Shown here: positions 41,319 to 55,146 of the stretch, piece by piece
Layout: each line of letters opens with the position of its first letter
Numbering within the stretch: position 1 is the first letter of the stretch
Origin: Streptomyces sp. FIT100
GTDB lineage: Bacteria; Actinomycetota; Actinomycetes; Streptomycetales; Streptomycetaceae
NCBI RefSeq assembly: GCF_024584805.1
Contig: NZ_CP075715.1
Location: 2,034,001-2,098,000, forward strand
DNA: 64,000 bases
Direction: 5' to 3'
Notes under the pieces: model-generated
What the model was told of the DNA's origin: nothing
The model's input: only the letters and a program-made list of their open reading frames with translations
Databases searched by the model: none
Program-made: the position numbers and the translations under genes

Positions 41319-44300
41319 ATGACGAGGCTGTCGAGACGTTCACTGCTGGGGAGTGCGGGGGCCATCGGGGTGACGGCGGCGTTCGCGTCACCCGCCTCGG
41401 GGGCCTCGACGGCAGGAGCGGGCACGCCCGCCGGCGGAGACACGGACACGGCGCAGGACACGGCAGGAGACACGGCAGCGGCCGGGGCCGCGGACTCCGC
41501 GCGCGCCGCGCTCCTGCGGCTGCTCCTCCCCCAGCACGCCGCCCAGTTCCGCCTCACCGTGGTCCCGGTCCCGGTCCCGGCCGGGACCGGACGCCCCGAC
41601 CGCTTCCGCGTCTCCGGCACCACCGGCCGTATCGAGGTCGAGGGCACCACCCCGGCCGTCCTGCTCACCGGCGTCCACTGGTACCTCAAATATGTGTGCC
41701 GGGCCCATATCTCCTGGTCCGGGAGCCAACTGGAACTCCCCCAGCGGTTGCCCGCCCCCGCCGGACCCCTGGAGCGCGAAGCCACCGTCGCGCACCGGTT
41801 CGCCTTCAACGACACCCACGACGGCTACACCGCCCCGTACGCCGACTGGCCCCGCTGGGAGCGGATGATCGACGTCCTCGCCCTCCACGGCTGCAACGAG
41901 GTGCTGGTGACGGTGGGCCAGGAGGCCGTCTACCACCGGCTGCTGCTCGACTTCGGCTACTCCGACGCCGAGGCCCGCGGCTGGCTGCCCGCCCCGTCCC
42001 ACCAGCCCTGGTGGCTGCTGCAGAACCTGAGCGGGTACGGCGGCCCGATGAGCCCCGCTCTGATCGCCCGGCGCACCGAGCTCGGCCGCCGCGTCGCCGC
42101 CCGGCTGCGCGAACTCGGCATGTCCCCGGTCATGCCCGGCTACTTCGGGACCGTCCCCGACGGCTTCTCCGCCCGCAACCCCGGGGCCCGCACCGTCCCC
42201 CAGGGCACCTGGCAGGCGCTGCGCCGCCCCGACTGGCTCGACCCGCGCGGCGAGGTCTTCGCCCGGGTCGCGGCCGCCTTCTACCGCCACCAGCGGGAAC
42301 TCTTCGGCGACATCGGCCATTTCAAGATGGACCTGCTGCACGAGGGCGGCACGGCGGGCGACGTGCCCGTGCCGGAGGCGGCGCGCGCCGTCGAGCGGGC
42401 CCTGCGGACCGCCTGCCCCGAGGCGCTGTGGATGATCCTCGGCTGGCAGGCCAACCCCCGCCGCGAGCTGCTCGACGCGCTCGACCGGCAGCACGTCCTC
42501 ATCGTGGACGGCCTCTCCGACACCGACGGCGTCGAGGACCGGGAGCGGGACTGGGGAGGGGCGCCGTACGCCTTCGGCACCATCCCCAACTTCGGCGGCC
42601 GGACCACGCTCGGCGCCAGGACCCACACCTGGACGGAACGGTTCACCGCCTGGCGCGACAAGCCGGGCTCCGCGCTCGCCGGCACCGCCTACATGCCGGA
42701 GGCCGCCGAGCGCGATCCTGCGGCGCTGGAGCTCTTCTCGGAGCTGGCCTGGCGGAGGGAGCCGGTCGACCGCGACGCCTGGTTCGCCTCGTACGCCGAG
42801 CTGCGCTACGGCGGCCCGGACGACGCGGCGCGCACGGCGTTCGCCCGGCTGCGGGACTCGGTCTACCGGATCAGCGCCGCCGACGGCCGTCCGCACGATT
42901 CGAGGTTCGGCGCCAGGCCGTCGCTCGGCGCCCCGGCCGACGCCTCCTACGCACCGCGCACCCTCTCCTACAACCCGGGCCTTCTCGACCAGGCGTTCAC
43001 GGCGCTGCTGGCAGTGGCGCCCGAGCTGCGCCGCTCCGACGCGTACCGCTACGACCTCACCGACGTCACCCGGCAGGTGCTCGCCAACCGCTCGTGGCAG
43101 CTGCTGCCGCACCTCCATTCCGCCCATGGGCGCGGCGACCTGGCGGCGTTCCGCACCCTGGCCCGGCTGTGGCTGAGGCTGATGCGGCTGAGCGAGGAGA
43201 CGGCCGGCTCCCACCGGGCGTTCCTGCTGGGGCCCTGGCTGGAGGACGCCCGCCGCGCGGCCGGGTCCGATGCCGAGCGCGAGCAGTTGGAGCGCACCGC
43301 CCGCACCCTTCTCACCACCTGGGCGGACCGTGCCACGGCGGACAGCGGCCGGCTCGCGAACTACGCCAACCGCGACTGGCAGGGGCTGATCGGGGACGTG
43401 CATCTGCCGCAGTGGCAGGCGTTCCTCGACGAGCTGGAGGACGCCCTGGCGCAGGATCGCCCCCCGGAGCGCTTCGACTGGTACGCGCTGGAGGAGTCGT
43501 GGACACGGGAGCGGGGAGCGTATCCACTGCGTCCCGCGCACGATCCGCACCGGACGGCGCGCCGGGTGCACGAGGCGCTGTCCGGTGCGCCGTACCAGGG
43601 CGCGGTCGCCGTCACGGCGGTGCCCCCGGTGCTCGCGCCGGGCGGCATGTGCCGGGTCACCGCCGTCTTCAGGAACGTGAACGGGTTCCGCCCGACCGGG
43701 CCGGTCGTGCTCGGCCTCACCGGTCTCGGCGAGCAGCCGGCGCGCACCCTGCCGCCGGTCGCGGCGGCCGGTTCCGCGACGGCGGACGCGTGGACGGTCC
43801 AGGCTCCGCCGGGTCCGCTCGCCGCGCCGCTGGAGCCGCTCCCGTACGAACTGAGCGCCGGCTACGGTCCGCGGGGCGAGGAGCCGGTGACCGCGGTCCA
43901 GCGGGGCGGCCTCCATGTGGCGGGGCCGCTGGATGCCGGGTGGCGTACGTACACGACCAACGCGGCCGTGTTCGGGCAGCTCGGCGGGCGCTTCGCGATC
44001 AACGGCTCGGGCCGGGACCTGTGGCGGTCGACGGCCCAGTTCGGCGCGGTCCACCGGCCGGGCGCGCTCGCGGACGGCGGCAGCCTCACGGTCCGGGTGG
44101 ACGCCCAGACGGCGACCGGCCCCTGGGCGCGGGCGGGGATCGTCGTACGCAACAGCCTGGCCGCACCGCACGCGCCCGGTTTCCTCAACCTCGCGGTCAC
44201 TCCGTCGAACGGCGTGGTGCTGTCGTACGACACGGACGGCGACGGCACGCTCGACGGGAGCCGGCGCGCCGCGGGCGTGCGCGCCCCGGTGCTGCTGCGG

Positions 44301-44498
44301 CTGAGCCGCTCGGGCGCCTCCTTCACCGGGGAGTTCTCCGCCGACGGCGGGACCACGTGGCGGGCGGTCGCCACGGTCACGGTGCCGGGCGCGGCGGCGG
44401 TGCAGGACGCGGGGCTGTTCATGACGGCGGCGCACGGCGGGAGCGGGGCGCGGGGCACGGCCGAGTTCAGCGCTCTGGAGGGGTGGCCACCGGACTGA
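41319..44498 (+). CDS. Tat-exported alpha-N-acetylglucosaminidase (GH89, NAGLU-like)
   Basis: ATG 41319 has GAGGAG five bases upstream, giving 1059 aa. The N-terminus carries a twin-arginine signal (TRLSRRSLLGSAGAIGVTAA). Residues 60-745 match the three NAGLU domains: VLLTGVHWYLKYVCRAHISW, RFAFNDTHDGYTAPYADWPR, HGCNEVLVTVGQEAVYHRLL, PVMPGYFGTVPDGF, KMDLLHEGG and the second catalytic region VLIVDGLSDTDGVEDRE with TIPNFGGRTTLG. It would release terminal alpha-GlcNAc outside the cell. Residues 760-1059 are extra: an Ig-like segment and a lectin/LamG-like domain (GWRTYTTNAAVFGQLGGRFA, GIVVRNSLAAPHAPGFLNLA). Confidence 0.9.
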   Translation: MTRLSRRSLLGSAGAIGVTAAFASPASGASTAGAGTPAGGDTDTAQDTAGDTAAAGAADSARAALLRLLLPQHAAQFRLTVVPVPVPAGTGRPDRFRVSGTTGRIEVEGTTPAVLLTGVHWYLKYVCRAHISWSGSQLELPQRLPAPAGPLEREATVAHRFAFNDTHDGYTAPYADWPRWERMIDVLALHGCNEVLVTVGQEAVYHRLLLDFGYSDAEARGWLPAPSHQPWWLLQNLSGYGGPMSPALIARRTELGRRVAARLRELGMSPVMPGYFGTVPDGFSARNPGARTVPQGTWQALRRPDWLDPRGEVFARVAAAFYRHQRELFGDIGHFKMDLLHEGGTAGDVPVPEAARAVERALRTACPEALWMILGWQANPRRELLDALDRQHVLIVDGLSDTDGVEDRERDWGGAPYAFGTIPNFGGRTTLGARTHTWTERFTAWRDKPGSALAGTAYMPEAAERDPAALELFSELAWRREPVDRDAWFASYAELRYGGPDDAARTAFARLRDSVYRISAADGRPHDSRFGARPSLGAPADASYAPRTLSYNPGLLDQAFTALLAVAPELRRSDAYRYDLTDVTRQVLANRSWQLLPHLHSAHGRGDLAAFRTLARLWLRLMRLSEETAGSHRAFLLGPWLEDARRAAGSDAEREQLERTARTLLTTWADRATADSGRLANYANRDWQGLIGDVHLPQWQAFLDELEDALAQDRPPERFDWYALEESWTRERGAYPLRPAHDPHRTARRVHEALSGAPYQGAVAVTAVPPVLAPGGMCRVTAVFRNVNGFRPTGPVVLGLTGLGEQPARTLPPVAAAGSATADAWTVQAPPGPLAAPLEPLPYELSAGYGPRGEEPVTAVQRGGLHVAGPLDAGWRTYTTNAAVFGQLGGRFAINGSGRDLWRSTAQFGAVHRPGALADGGSLTVRVDAQTATGPWARAGIVVRNSLAAPHAPGFLNLAVTPSNGVVLSYDTDGDGTLDGSRRAAGVRAPVLLRLSRSGASFTGEFSADGGTTWRAVATVTVPGAAAVQDAGLFMTAAHGGSGARGTAEFSALEGWPPD

Positions 44499-44570
44499 CC
44501 TGCGCCCCGGGGACCGGCCCCGTCGCGGGTGGATCCGCGCGCGCCGTCCCTCGCCGTCCACGCCCGGCAC

Positions 44571-44654
44571 GGTAGAACGGTAGAACGGTAGAAACAGAGA
44601 TACGCACGACACAGGGGGAACAGGGGGAACAGGGGGAGCTGGGGGAAACCGACC
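44571..44654 (+). repeat. Short tandem repeats in the leader of the tyrosine phosphatase gene
   Basis: Three copies of GGTAGAAC (44571-44594) are followed by three copies of the 10-mer CAGGGGGAAC or close variants (about 44613-44645). TAGAAC resembles a -10 hexamer, so one or more start points may be here. The second array lies in the untranslated leader and contains strong purine-rich ribosome-like sequences before ATG 44670. Confidence 0.7.
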
Positions 44655-44669
44655 GCCGGAGCCGCTCTC

Positions 44670-45470
44670 ATGACCGCGATCCCCGCCACGACCGTCGCCA
44701 ACCTGCGCGATCTCGGCGCCACCCCGCTGCCCGGCGGACGGGTCGTGCGGTCCGGTGTCGCACTGCGTTCCGGGCAGCTCGCCCGGCTGGACCCGGCCGC
44801 CGATCCGGCCGTGGCGGCGCTGGGGATCCGCACGGTCGTCGACTTCCGTACGGAGCAGGAGCGGCGGGCGCGGCCCGACCATCTGCCACCGGGTGTGCGG
44901 GTGCGGGTGGCCGACGTGCTCGCGGACTTCCTCACCTCCGGCACACTGCCCGCGGCGGCGCGGCTGCGCGAGGTGCTGGGGGATCCGGCGTCGGCCGAGC
45001 GGGAGCTGGGCGGCGGGCGGGCGCATGCGATGTTCGCCGACACGTACCGGGCCTTCGTCTCCACGGAGTCGGCCCGCGACGGGTACGGGGCGTTCCTCAG
45101 GGAGCTCGCCGACCCCGGCTCGGGGCCCGTGCTCTTCCACTGCACGGCGGGCAAGGACCGCACCGGCTGGGCCGCCACGGTCCTGCTGAGTGTGCTCGGG
45201 GCGGACGAGGCGGCGATCACGGCGGAGTACCTGTCGGTCAACGCGGCGGTGCGCCAGGCGTTCGCGCCGCTCGTGGAGGGGTTCACGGCGCAGGGCGGGG
45301 ACCCGGAGATCGCGCTGGCGGTGGTCGGGGTGACGCCGGACTACCTGGCGGCGGCGTACGACGAGGTGACCAGGCGCCACGGGTCGATGGAGAGGTACGT
45401 ACGGGAGTGGCTGGGGGTGCCGGACGAGGCGGTGGAGCGCATCAGGGAGCGGCTCGTCACGGCCCCTTGA
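44670..45470 (+). CDS. Protein tyrosine phosphatase (Tyr_phosphatase3 / MptpB-like)
   Basis: This 266-aa protein starts at ATG 44670. It opens NLRDLGATPLPGGRVVRSGV, the family N-terminal motif, then LGIRTVVDFRTEQERR. The catalytic P-loop is PVLFHCTAGKDRTGWAATVL (Cys nucleophile and Arg), and the C-terminal helix is SVNAAVRQAFAPLVEGF. There is no signal peptide, so it is cytoplasmic. Family members dephosphorylate phosphotyrosine or phosphoinositides; MptpB of Mycobacterium tuberculosis is one. The gene has its own repeat-containing leader. Confidence 0.9.
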   Translation: MTAIPATTVANLRDLGATPLPGGRVVRSGVALRSGQLARLDPAADPAVAALGIRTVVDFRTEQERRARPDHLPPGVRVRVADVLADFLTSGTLPAAARLREVLGDPASAERELGGGRAHAMFADTYRAFVSTESARDGYGAFLRELADPGSGPVLFHCTAGKDRTGWAATVLLSVLGADEAAITAEYLSVNAAVRQAFAPLVEGFTAQGGDPEIALAVVGVTPDYLAAAYDEVTRRHGSMERYVREWLGVPDEAVERIRERLVTAP

Positions 45471-45532
45471 GACCGTCCGGAGGCGGCGGTGAGGCGCGGT
45501 GACTATCGGAGGATTCCCTCGTTCTGCTGAAT

Positions 45533-47482
45533 GTGAGCACCCAGGGAACCCAGGAACTCGCCCCCGGCCCGGTCGATGTCGAGCAGGCGGAGGCCGCGCT
45601 CGTCGAGCACTACCCGCGCCTGGTGCGGATCGCGTATCTCGTGCTGCCGCCCTCGCTCGGCCGCAACCGGCGTGTGGTGACGGCGCATTCCGTGGTCCAG
45701 CGCTCGCTGCCGCGCGGCCGGGCGGCCCGGCCGGAGGCGGGCGCGCGGGTGCCCGCGCCGCGCGGGGCCGCCGCGCCGGGGTATCTGTTCGTGCGCGGGC
45801 GGGTGGTGCGGCAGGCGCTGGAGGCGGGGCTTCCGCTCAGCTTCCGGGCCTGGCCGAAGCGGGCGCAGTTCCCGCCGCTGCTGCCGCAGGTGTGGGGACT
45901 GCGGCTGTTCCCGCGGGCGGGCGGTGCCGATGAACTGGCCCTGGACCAGCGGCTGTCCGCGCTCACGGGCCCGGCCCGTGCCGCGTACGTGCTGCGCGGC
46001 CTGGAGGGGCTGACCGGTGCGGAGGTACGCCAGTCCCTCACCGCGGCCGGGGTCGCCGACCCGCGCGGGGCGCTCGCCGAGGCGGACCGGGTCGAGGCGA
46101 CGGAGGGGAGGAGCGCGGCCGCGCTGCTGCACTCACCCGAGTTCGACCCGTGCTCCCTCCAGGCCCGGCCGACGGATCTGATGCGCCGCCGCCAGCACGC
46201 CAAGGCCGTGCTCGCGGCCGCCGCCGCGCTGCTGGTGTGCGGCACCCTGCTGGGGCTGCCCGGCGGGGGCTGGGGCCCGGACGGCGCGGCGGCCCCGTCG
46301 TACGCGCGCAACCCGGCGGCCGAAGCGGCCCTGGACCCGCAGCGGTTGCACCGTGTCGCGCCCATGGCCTGGCACAGCTCCGCGCGGACGGACTTCTCGG
46401 TGTGGCCCGCGCGCGGGGAGCTGACCGGCGACCGTGCGCTGCTGCGGAGGGCGCTCGCCGTCTGGGCGCGGCCGGGCGGCCGGGTGCGGACGTCGGCGAC
46501 GCCCGGCACCCCGCCGGGGCCGCCGATGGACGCCCCGCAGCTGCTGTTCGCGGGCGCGGTCGACCAGTCGCGGGTGGTGCTGTTCCACGACGGGCTGCGG
46601 ATCGTGCGGTACGCCGAGCCCGGCGACGGTTCGACGGTGGTGGCGGCCCTCGACTTCGCCCGGGTCGACGGGGCCGACGCGGCGTCGTCCGGGGCGCTGG
46701 TGGTGGGCCGCGGGCACGGGAACGTCCGCTTTCTGACGGCCCCCTGGGTGAGCGGCGCCGTCGTGCGCGATCTGCTCGAACCGGCGGGGGCGCCGCGGCC
46801 GCTGCGGCGTGACGGGCACGGGGTGACCGACCCGCTGCCGAGCCCGGCCCAGGCCCGCGACTGCCGCTCCTGGGAGGCGCTGGAGCTGCGGGACGCCACC
46901 GGTTCCGCCGCCCGGCTCGTGACCGACCTGGGGGAACTCGCCCCGGCCCGGCTGACCTGGGGCCCGCCGACCGGGGCCGCCGATGTCTCGACCGGTGCGG
47001 CCCGCACGGCGTGGGCGCGGACGGCCTGCCTGCTGCCGGCGGTGCGCGCGCACGGCGTACGCACGGTCAACTCCTGGGAGTACGCCCGCCAGCGCCTCCC
47101 CGAGGGCAACGGCACCGCGGCCTGGCTGTGCACCCGGGCGGAGACCTGGCGGGGCACGGGCAGCCGCACCCTCGCCCAGTTCCAGCCCCCGTCGTCGCGT
47201 CCGCCCGCCGCCGCCCAGGGGGCGATCGCGGCCCGGTCCGAGACCAGCCCGTCCTGCGGCCGCCGCGACCCGCGCGTGCTGGCGGGCGTGCTGTGGAAGT
47301 CCCGCGCGGGCCGCTGGTACGTCCTGGCCGCGGGCAGCGGCCAGTTCACCTCCCTGGCCACCTCAGGCGGTGTCAGCGGCACCTCCGACGGCAACCTCCT
47401 GGCGGTGAGGGCCGCGCAGGGCGCCCGGGCGCAGCTGCACGGGCGGCTGGCGGACGGCACGAAGGTGGGTGCGTTGCGGTAG
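45533..47482 (+). CDS. Sigma-factor-like N-domain fused to a TM helix and extracellular domain
   Basis: GTG 45533 is the start used; GGAGGA lies at 45507, about 20 bp upstream, which is far. The product is 649 aa. Residues 15-220 are a degenerate sigma-70-like region (VEHYPRLVRIAYLVLPPSLG, SALTGPARAAYVLRGLEGLT, GAEVRQSL), with no clear promoter-recognition helix. A TM helix lies at about 224-244 (AKAVLAAAAALLVCGTLLGL). The rest, 250-649, is predicted extracytoplasmic, with Trp-rich blocks and Cys pairs (AWLCTRAETWRG). The joint of a sigma-like domain to an outer domain suggests signal sensing, but this is inferred. No partner is seen. Confidence 0.72.
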   Translation: MSTQGTQELAPGPVDVEQAEAALVEHYPRLVRIAYLVLPPSLGRNRRVVTAHSVVQRSLPRGRAARPEAGARVPAPRGAAAPGYLFVRGRVVRQALEAGLPLSFRAWPKRAQFPPLLPQVWGLRLFPRAGGADELALDQRLSALTGPARAAYVLRGLEGLTGAEVRQSLTAAGVADPRGALAEADRVEATEGRSAAALLHSPEFDPCSLQARPTDLMRRRQHAKAVLAAAAALLVCGTLLGLPGGGWGPDGAAAPSYARNPAAEAALDPQRLHRVAPMAWHSSARTDFSVWPARGELTGDRALLRRALAVWARPGGRVRTSATPGTPPGPPMDAPQLLFAGAVDQSRVVLFHDGLRIVRYAEPGDGSTVVAALDFARVDGADAASSGALVVGRGHGNVRFLTAPWVSGAVVRDLLEPAGAPRPLRRDGHGVTDPLPSPAQARDCRSWEALELRDATGSAARLVTDLGELAPARLTWGPPTGAADVSTGAARTAWARTACLLPAVRAHGVRTVNSWEYARQRLPEGNGTAAWLCTRAETWRGTGSRTLAQFQPPSSRPPAAAQGAIAARSETSPSCGRRDPRVLAGVLWKSRAGRWYVLAAGSGQFTSLATSGGVSGTSDGNLLAVRAAQGARAQLHGRLADGTKVGALR

Positions 47483-47568
47483 GGGCCCGGGGCGAAGCCC
47501 TCGGTGCACCGCCGATTCCCCGTTGCACGCCTCTGTTCCCGTGCCGTACTCCTCAGTACATTGACAGC

Positions 47569-47848
47569 ATGTCTCATACGCAGCAGAGGCAGCACTCGCG
47601 GCCCGCTCCCGCCGCGATCGCGTCCGAGCACACTCCGCTCAAGGCCCGCAAGGTCGCCTTCGACTGGGAGGGCACCCCGCTCCACTGGGTCCCCGGCGAC
47701 CCGTTCACCACCCACACCATCAATGTGCTGCACCTGCTGCTGCCGGCGGGCGAGCGCTGGTTCGTCCATGTCTACCAACAGGTCCTGCCGCTCATCCGCG
47801 ACGACCGGCTGCGCGAGGACGTGATGGGGTTCATCGGGCAGGAGGCCC
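47569..47848 (+). pseudogene. Metal-dependent hydrolase (PF10118-like), N-terminal fragment
   Basis: ATG 47569 opens MSHTQQRQHSRPAPAAIASE. Residues 25-92 are the conserved start of the family: LKARKVAFDWEGTPLHWVPG, FTTHTINVLHLLLPAGERWF and VHVYQQVLPLIRDDRLREDV up to MGFIGQEA. Here the frame leaves the family sequence, where HSRAH-type metal ligands should follow, and enters the oxidoreductase tail in another frame. Intact members are about 290 aa, so this copy is broken. Confidence 0.85.
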
Positions 47849-48449
47849 GCTCACCGACGCCCCCGCGTACGTCTTCGTCGCGGGCGGTATCGGCATCACG
47901 CCCGTCCTGCCGATGGTGCGGGCCGTGCACGCGGCGGGCACCGCGGAGTGGCGGATGGTGTACTGCGGGCGCGAGCGCGCCACCATGCCGTACGCCGACG
48001 AGGCCCGGAAGCTGGGCGCCGAGATCACGCCCGGCCGCCCCGACTTCGGCTTCCTGGCCGGCGTGCCCGCCGGGGCGGTGGTCTACTGCTGCGGCCCGCA
48101 AGGGCTGATGGACGCGGTCGCCGAGGCCCTCCCCGAGGGCCGCGAGCTGCGCGTGGAGCGGTTCACCGCCGCCGCGGCGGCCCCCGGCGGCGCCTTCGAG
48201 GTGGAACTGCGCCGCTCCGGCCGTACCGTCACCGTCCCCGCGGACCGCTCGGTCCTCGCCGCCGTGCGCGAGGAGCTCCCGAACGTTCCGTACTCCTGCC
48301 GGCAGGGCTTCTGCGGCACCTGTCAACAGCGGGTCCTGGAAGGCGAGATCGACCACCGCGACGAGCTGCTCACGGACGCGGAACGGGACGGTTCGATGCT
48401 GATCTGCGTCTCACGGTGCCGCGGCGAACGCCTCGTGCTCGACCTCTAG
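47844..48449 (+). pseudogene. Flavin/2Fe-2S oxidoreductase (PDR/VanB type), C-terminal fragment
   Basis: From about 47844 the frame reads GPLTDAPAYVFVAGGIGITP (NAD-binding motif), then WRMVYCGRERATMPYADEAR and a full 2Fe-2S domain, CRQGFCGTCQQRVLEGE ... CVSRC, ending at 48449. The FMN-binding N-terminal half is missing. It is joined out of frame to a metal-dependent hydrolase head. Translation from ATG 47913 could in principle make a 178-aa protein, but the NAD-binding motif would be cut. A deletion between two neighbouring genes explains the joint. Confidence 0.83.
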
Positions 48450-48519
48450 CTCGTGTCGTTCGGACACCCGGGCCGTGCACCCGGGGCCGTGCTCCCGGGG
48501 CCGTGTCCGCGAAGTCCCG

Positions 48520-48819
48520 TCAGGGCAGCAGCAGCCAGTCCGCGGCGAGCGCCGCCACCAGCCCCGCGCCCAGCAGCCAGGTCCCCAGCCGGGTGCGGCC
48601 GTGGCGGCTCAGCTCGATCACAACTCCGCACAGGATCATGGCCAGTCCGTACACCCCGACCACCAGGACGGACGTGCGGCTGGCGAGCCGCACCGCCAGC
48701 ACGGCCGCCAGCGCCACGAGCAGCACGGACGCGGCGGCGATCCGCAGAATCCGGGCCTGGCGCGGGGACATGCCCCCGGCGTCCGGGGCCTGAGGGGTCT
48801 CCTGGTCTGAAACGGTCAT
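48520..48819 (-). CDS. Small three-helix membrane protein
   Basis: This 99-aa protein starts at ATG 48819. The N-terminal 20 residues are polar. Three TM helices follow: ILRIAAASVLLVALAAVLAV, TSVLVVGVYGLAMILCGVVI and LGTWLLGAGLVAALAADWLL. No domain is recognised. It is divergent from the TetR gene, and only about 52 bp separates the two starts, so co-regulation is possible. Confidence 0.8.
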   Translation of the reverse strand: MTVSDQETPQAPDAGGMSPRQARILRIAAASVLLVALAAVLAVRLASRTSVLVVGVYGLAMILCGVVIELSRHGRTRLGTWLLGAGLVAALAADWLLLP

Positions 48820-48871
48820 GTGCAGGGAGCGTAACGGACGTCCCCGAACAGGTGCCCGTTAGGCTGTCCGT

Positions 48872-49645
48872 ATGACGACCGGGGTACGCCGCAGAATGGG
48901 CGTCGAGGAGCGCAGGCAGCAGCTGATCGGAGTGGCGCTGGAGCTGTTCAGCCACCGCTCCCCCGACGACGTGTCGATCGACGAGATCGCCCACGCGGCC
49001 GGGATCTCCCGGCCGCTCGTCTACCACTACTTCCCCGGCAAGCAGAGCCTGTACGAGGCGGCGCTGCGGCGCGCGGCCGACGAGCTCGCGGCGCGGTTCG
49101 AGGAGGAGCAGGAAGGGCCGCTCGGCGGGCGGCTGCTGCGGGTCATGAGCCGGTTCTTCGACTTCGTGGACGAGCACGGGCCCGGCTTCTCGGCGCTGAT
49201 GCGCGGCGGTCCCGCGGTCTCCGCGGGCGGAGCCTGCCCGATAGGCAGGGCGACCACGACCAACGCCATGGTCGACGAGGTCAGGCAGGCGGCGTACGAA
49301 CAGATCCTGGCCCATCTCGGCATCACCGATCCGCCCGCCCGGCTGCGGCTGGTCGTGCGGTCCTGGGTGTCGCTCGCCGAGACGACGGCGCTGCTGTGGC
49401 TGGACGGGCGGGAGGTGCCGCGCGCCGAGCTGGAGCTGCAACTGGTGCACGACTTCGTGGCGCTGGTGGCGGTGCCCGCCGCGTACGACGACGGCATGGC
49501 CGGCGTGCTGGCGCGGATCCTCGCGGACGAGCCGGCCGACGGGCCCTTCGGGGAGCTCGTCGGCCGGCTCATCGCGCTCGCGCCGCCGCCGCAACAGCAG
49601 CCGCCGCAGCAGCAGCCGGTCCGGGTGCCGCAGCAGCGCACCTGA
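48872..49645 (+). CDS. TetR-family transcriptional regulator
   Basis: This 257-aa protein starts at ATG 48872. The HTH is textbook: RRQQLIGVALELFSHRSPDD, VSIDEIAHAAGISRPLVYHY and FPGKQSLYEAAL. The C-terminal ligand domain is helical and ends in a Gln/Pro tail (PPPQQQPPQQQPVRVPQQRT). Its close divergent neighbour is the small membrane protein, a likely target. The ligand is unknown. Confidence 0.93.
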   Translation: MTTGVRRRMGVEERRQQLIGVALELFSHRSPDDVSIDEIAHAAGISRPLVYHYFPGKQSLYEAALRRAADELAARFEEEQEGPLGGRLLRVMSRFFDFVDEHGPGFSALMRGGPAVSAGGACPIGRATTTNAMVDEVRQAAYEQILAHLGITDPPARLRLVVRSWVSLAETTALLWLDGREVPRAELELQLVHDFVALVAVPAAYDDGMAGVLARILADEPADGPFGELVGRLIALAPPPQQQPPQQQPVRVPQQRT

Positions 49646-49663
49646 GCGACGGCCGCCGCCGGG

Positions 49664-55003
<5,340 letters not shown>

Positions 55004-55146
55004 AGGGGTTTCTCCTTCGGAGGACGCCGGAATCCAGCCCGTCCGGCGTACGGGGTCCGGGACCGGGGGCCGGAGCCCCCGGTCGCGGGAAGAGGCGGGG
55101 AAGTCCCCCCGGAGCCGGGGCCCCGGGGGGTGGGGCGGCAGGTCCC

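Noticed and set aside
47913..48449. A complete ferredoxin-type gene from ATG 47913
   Set aside because: The NAD-binding GGIGITP motif lies upstream of this ATG in the same frame, and the flavin domain is missing.
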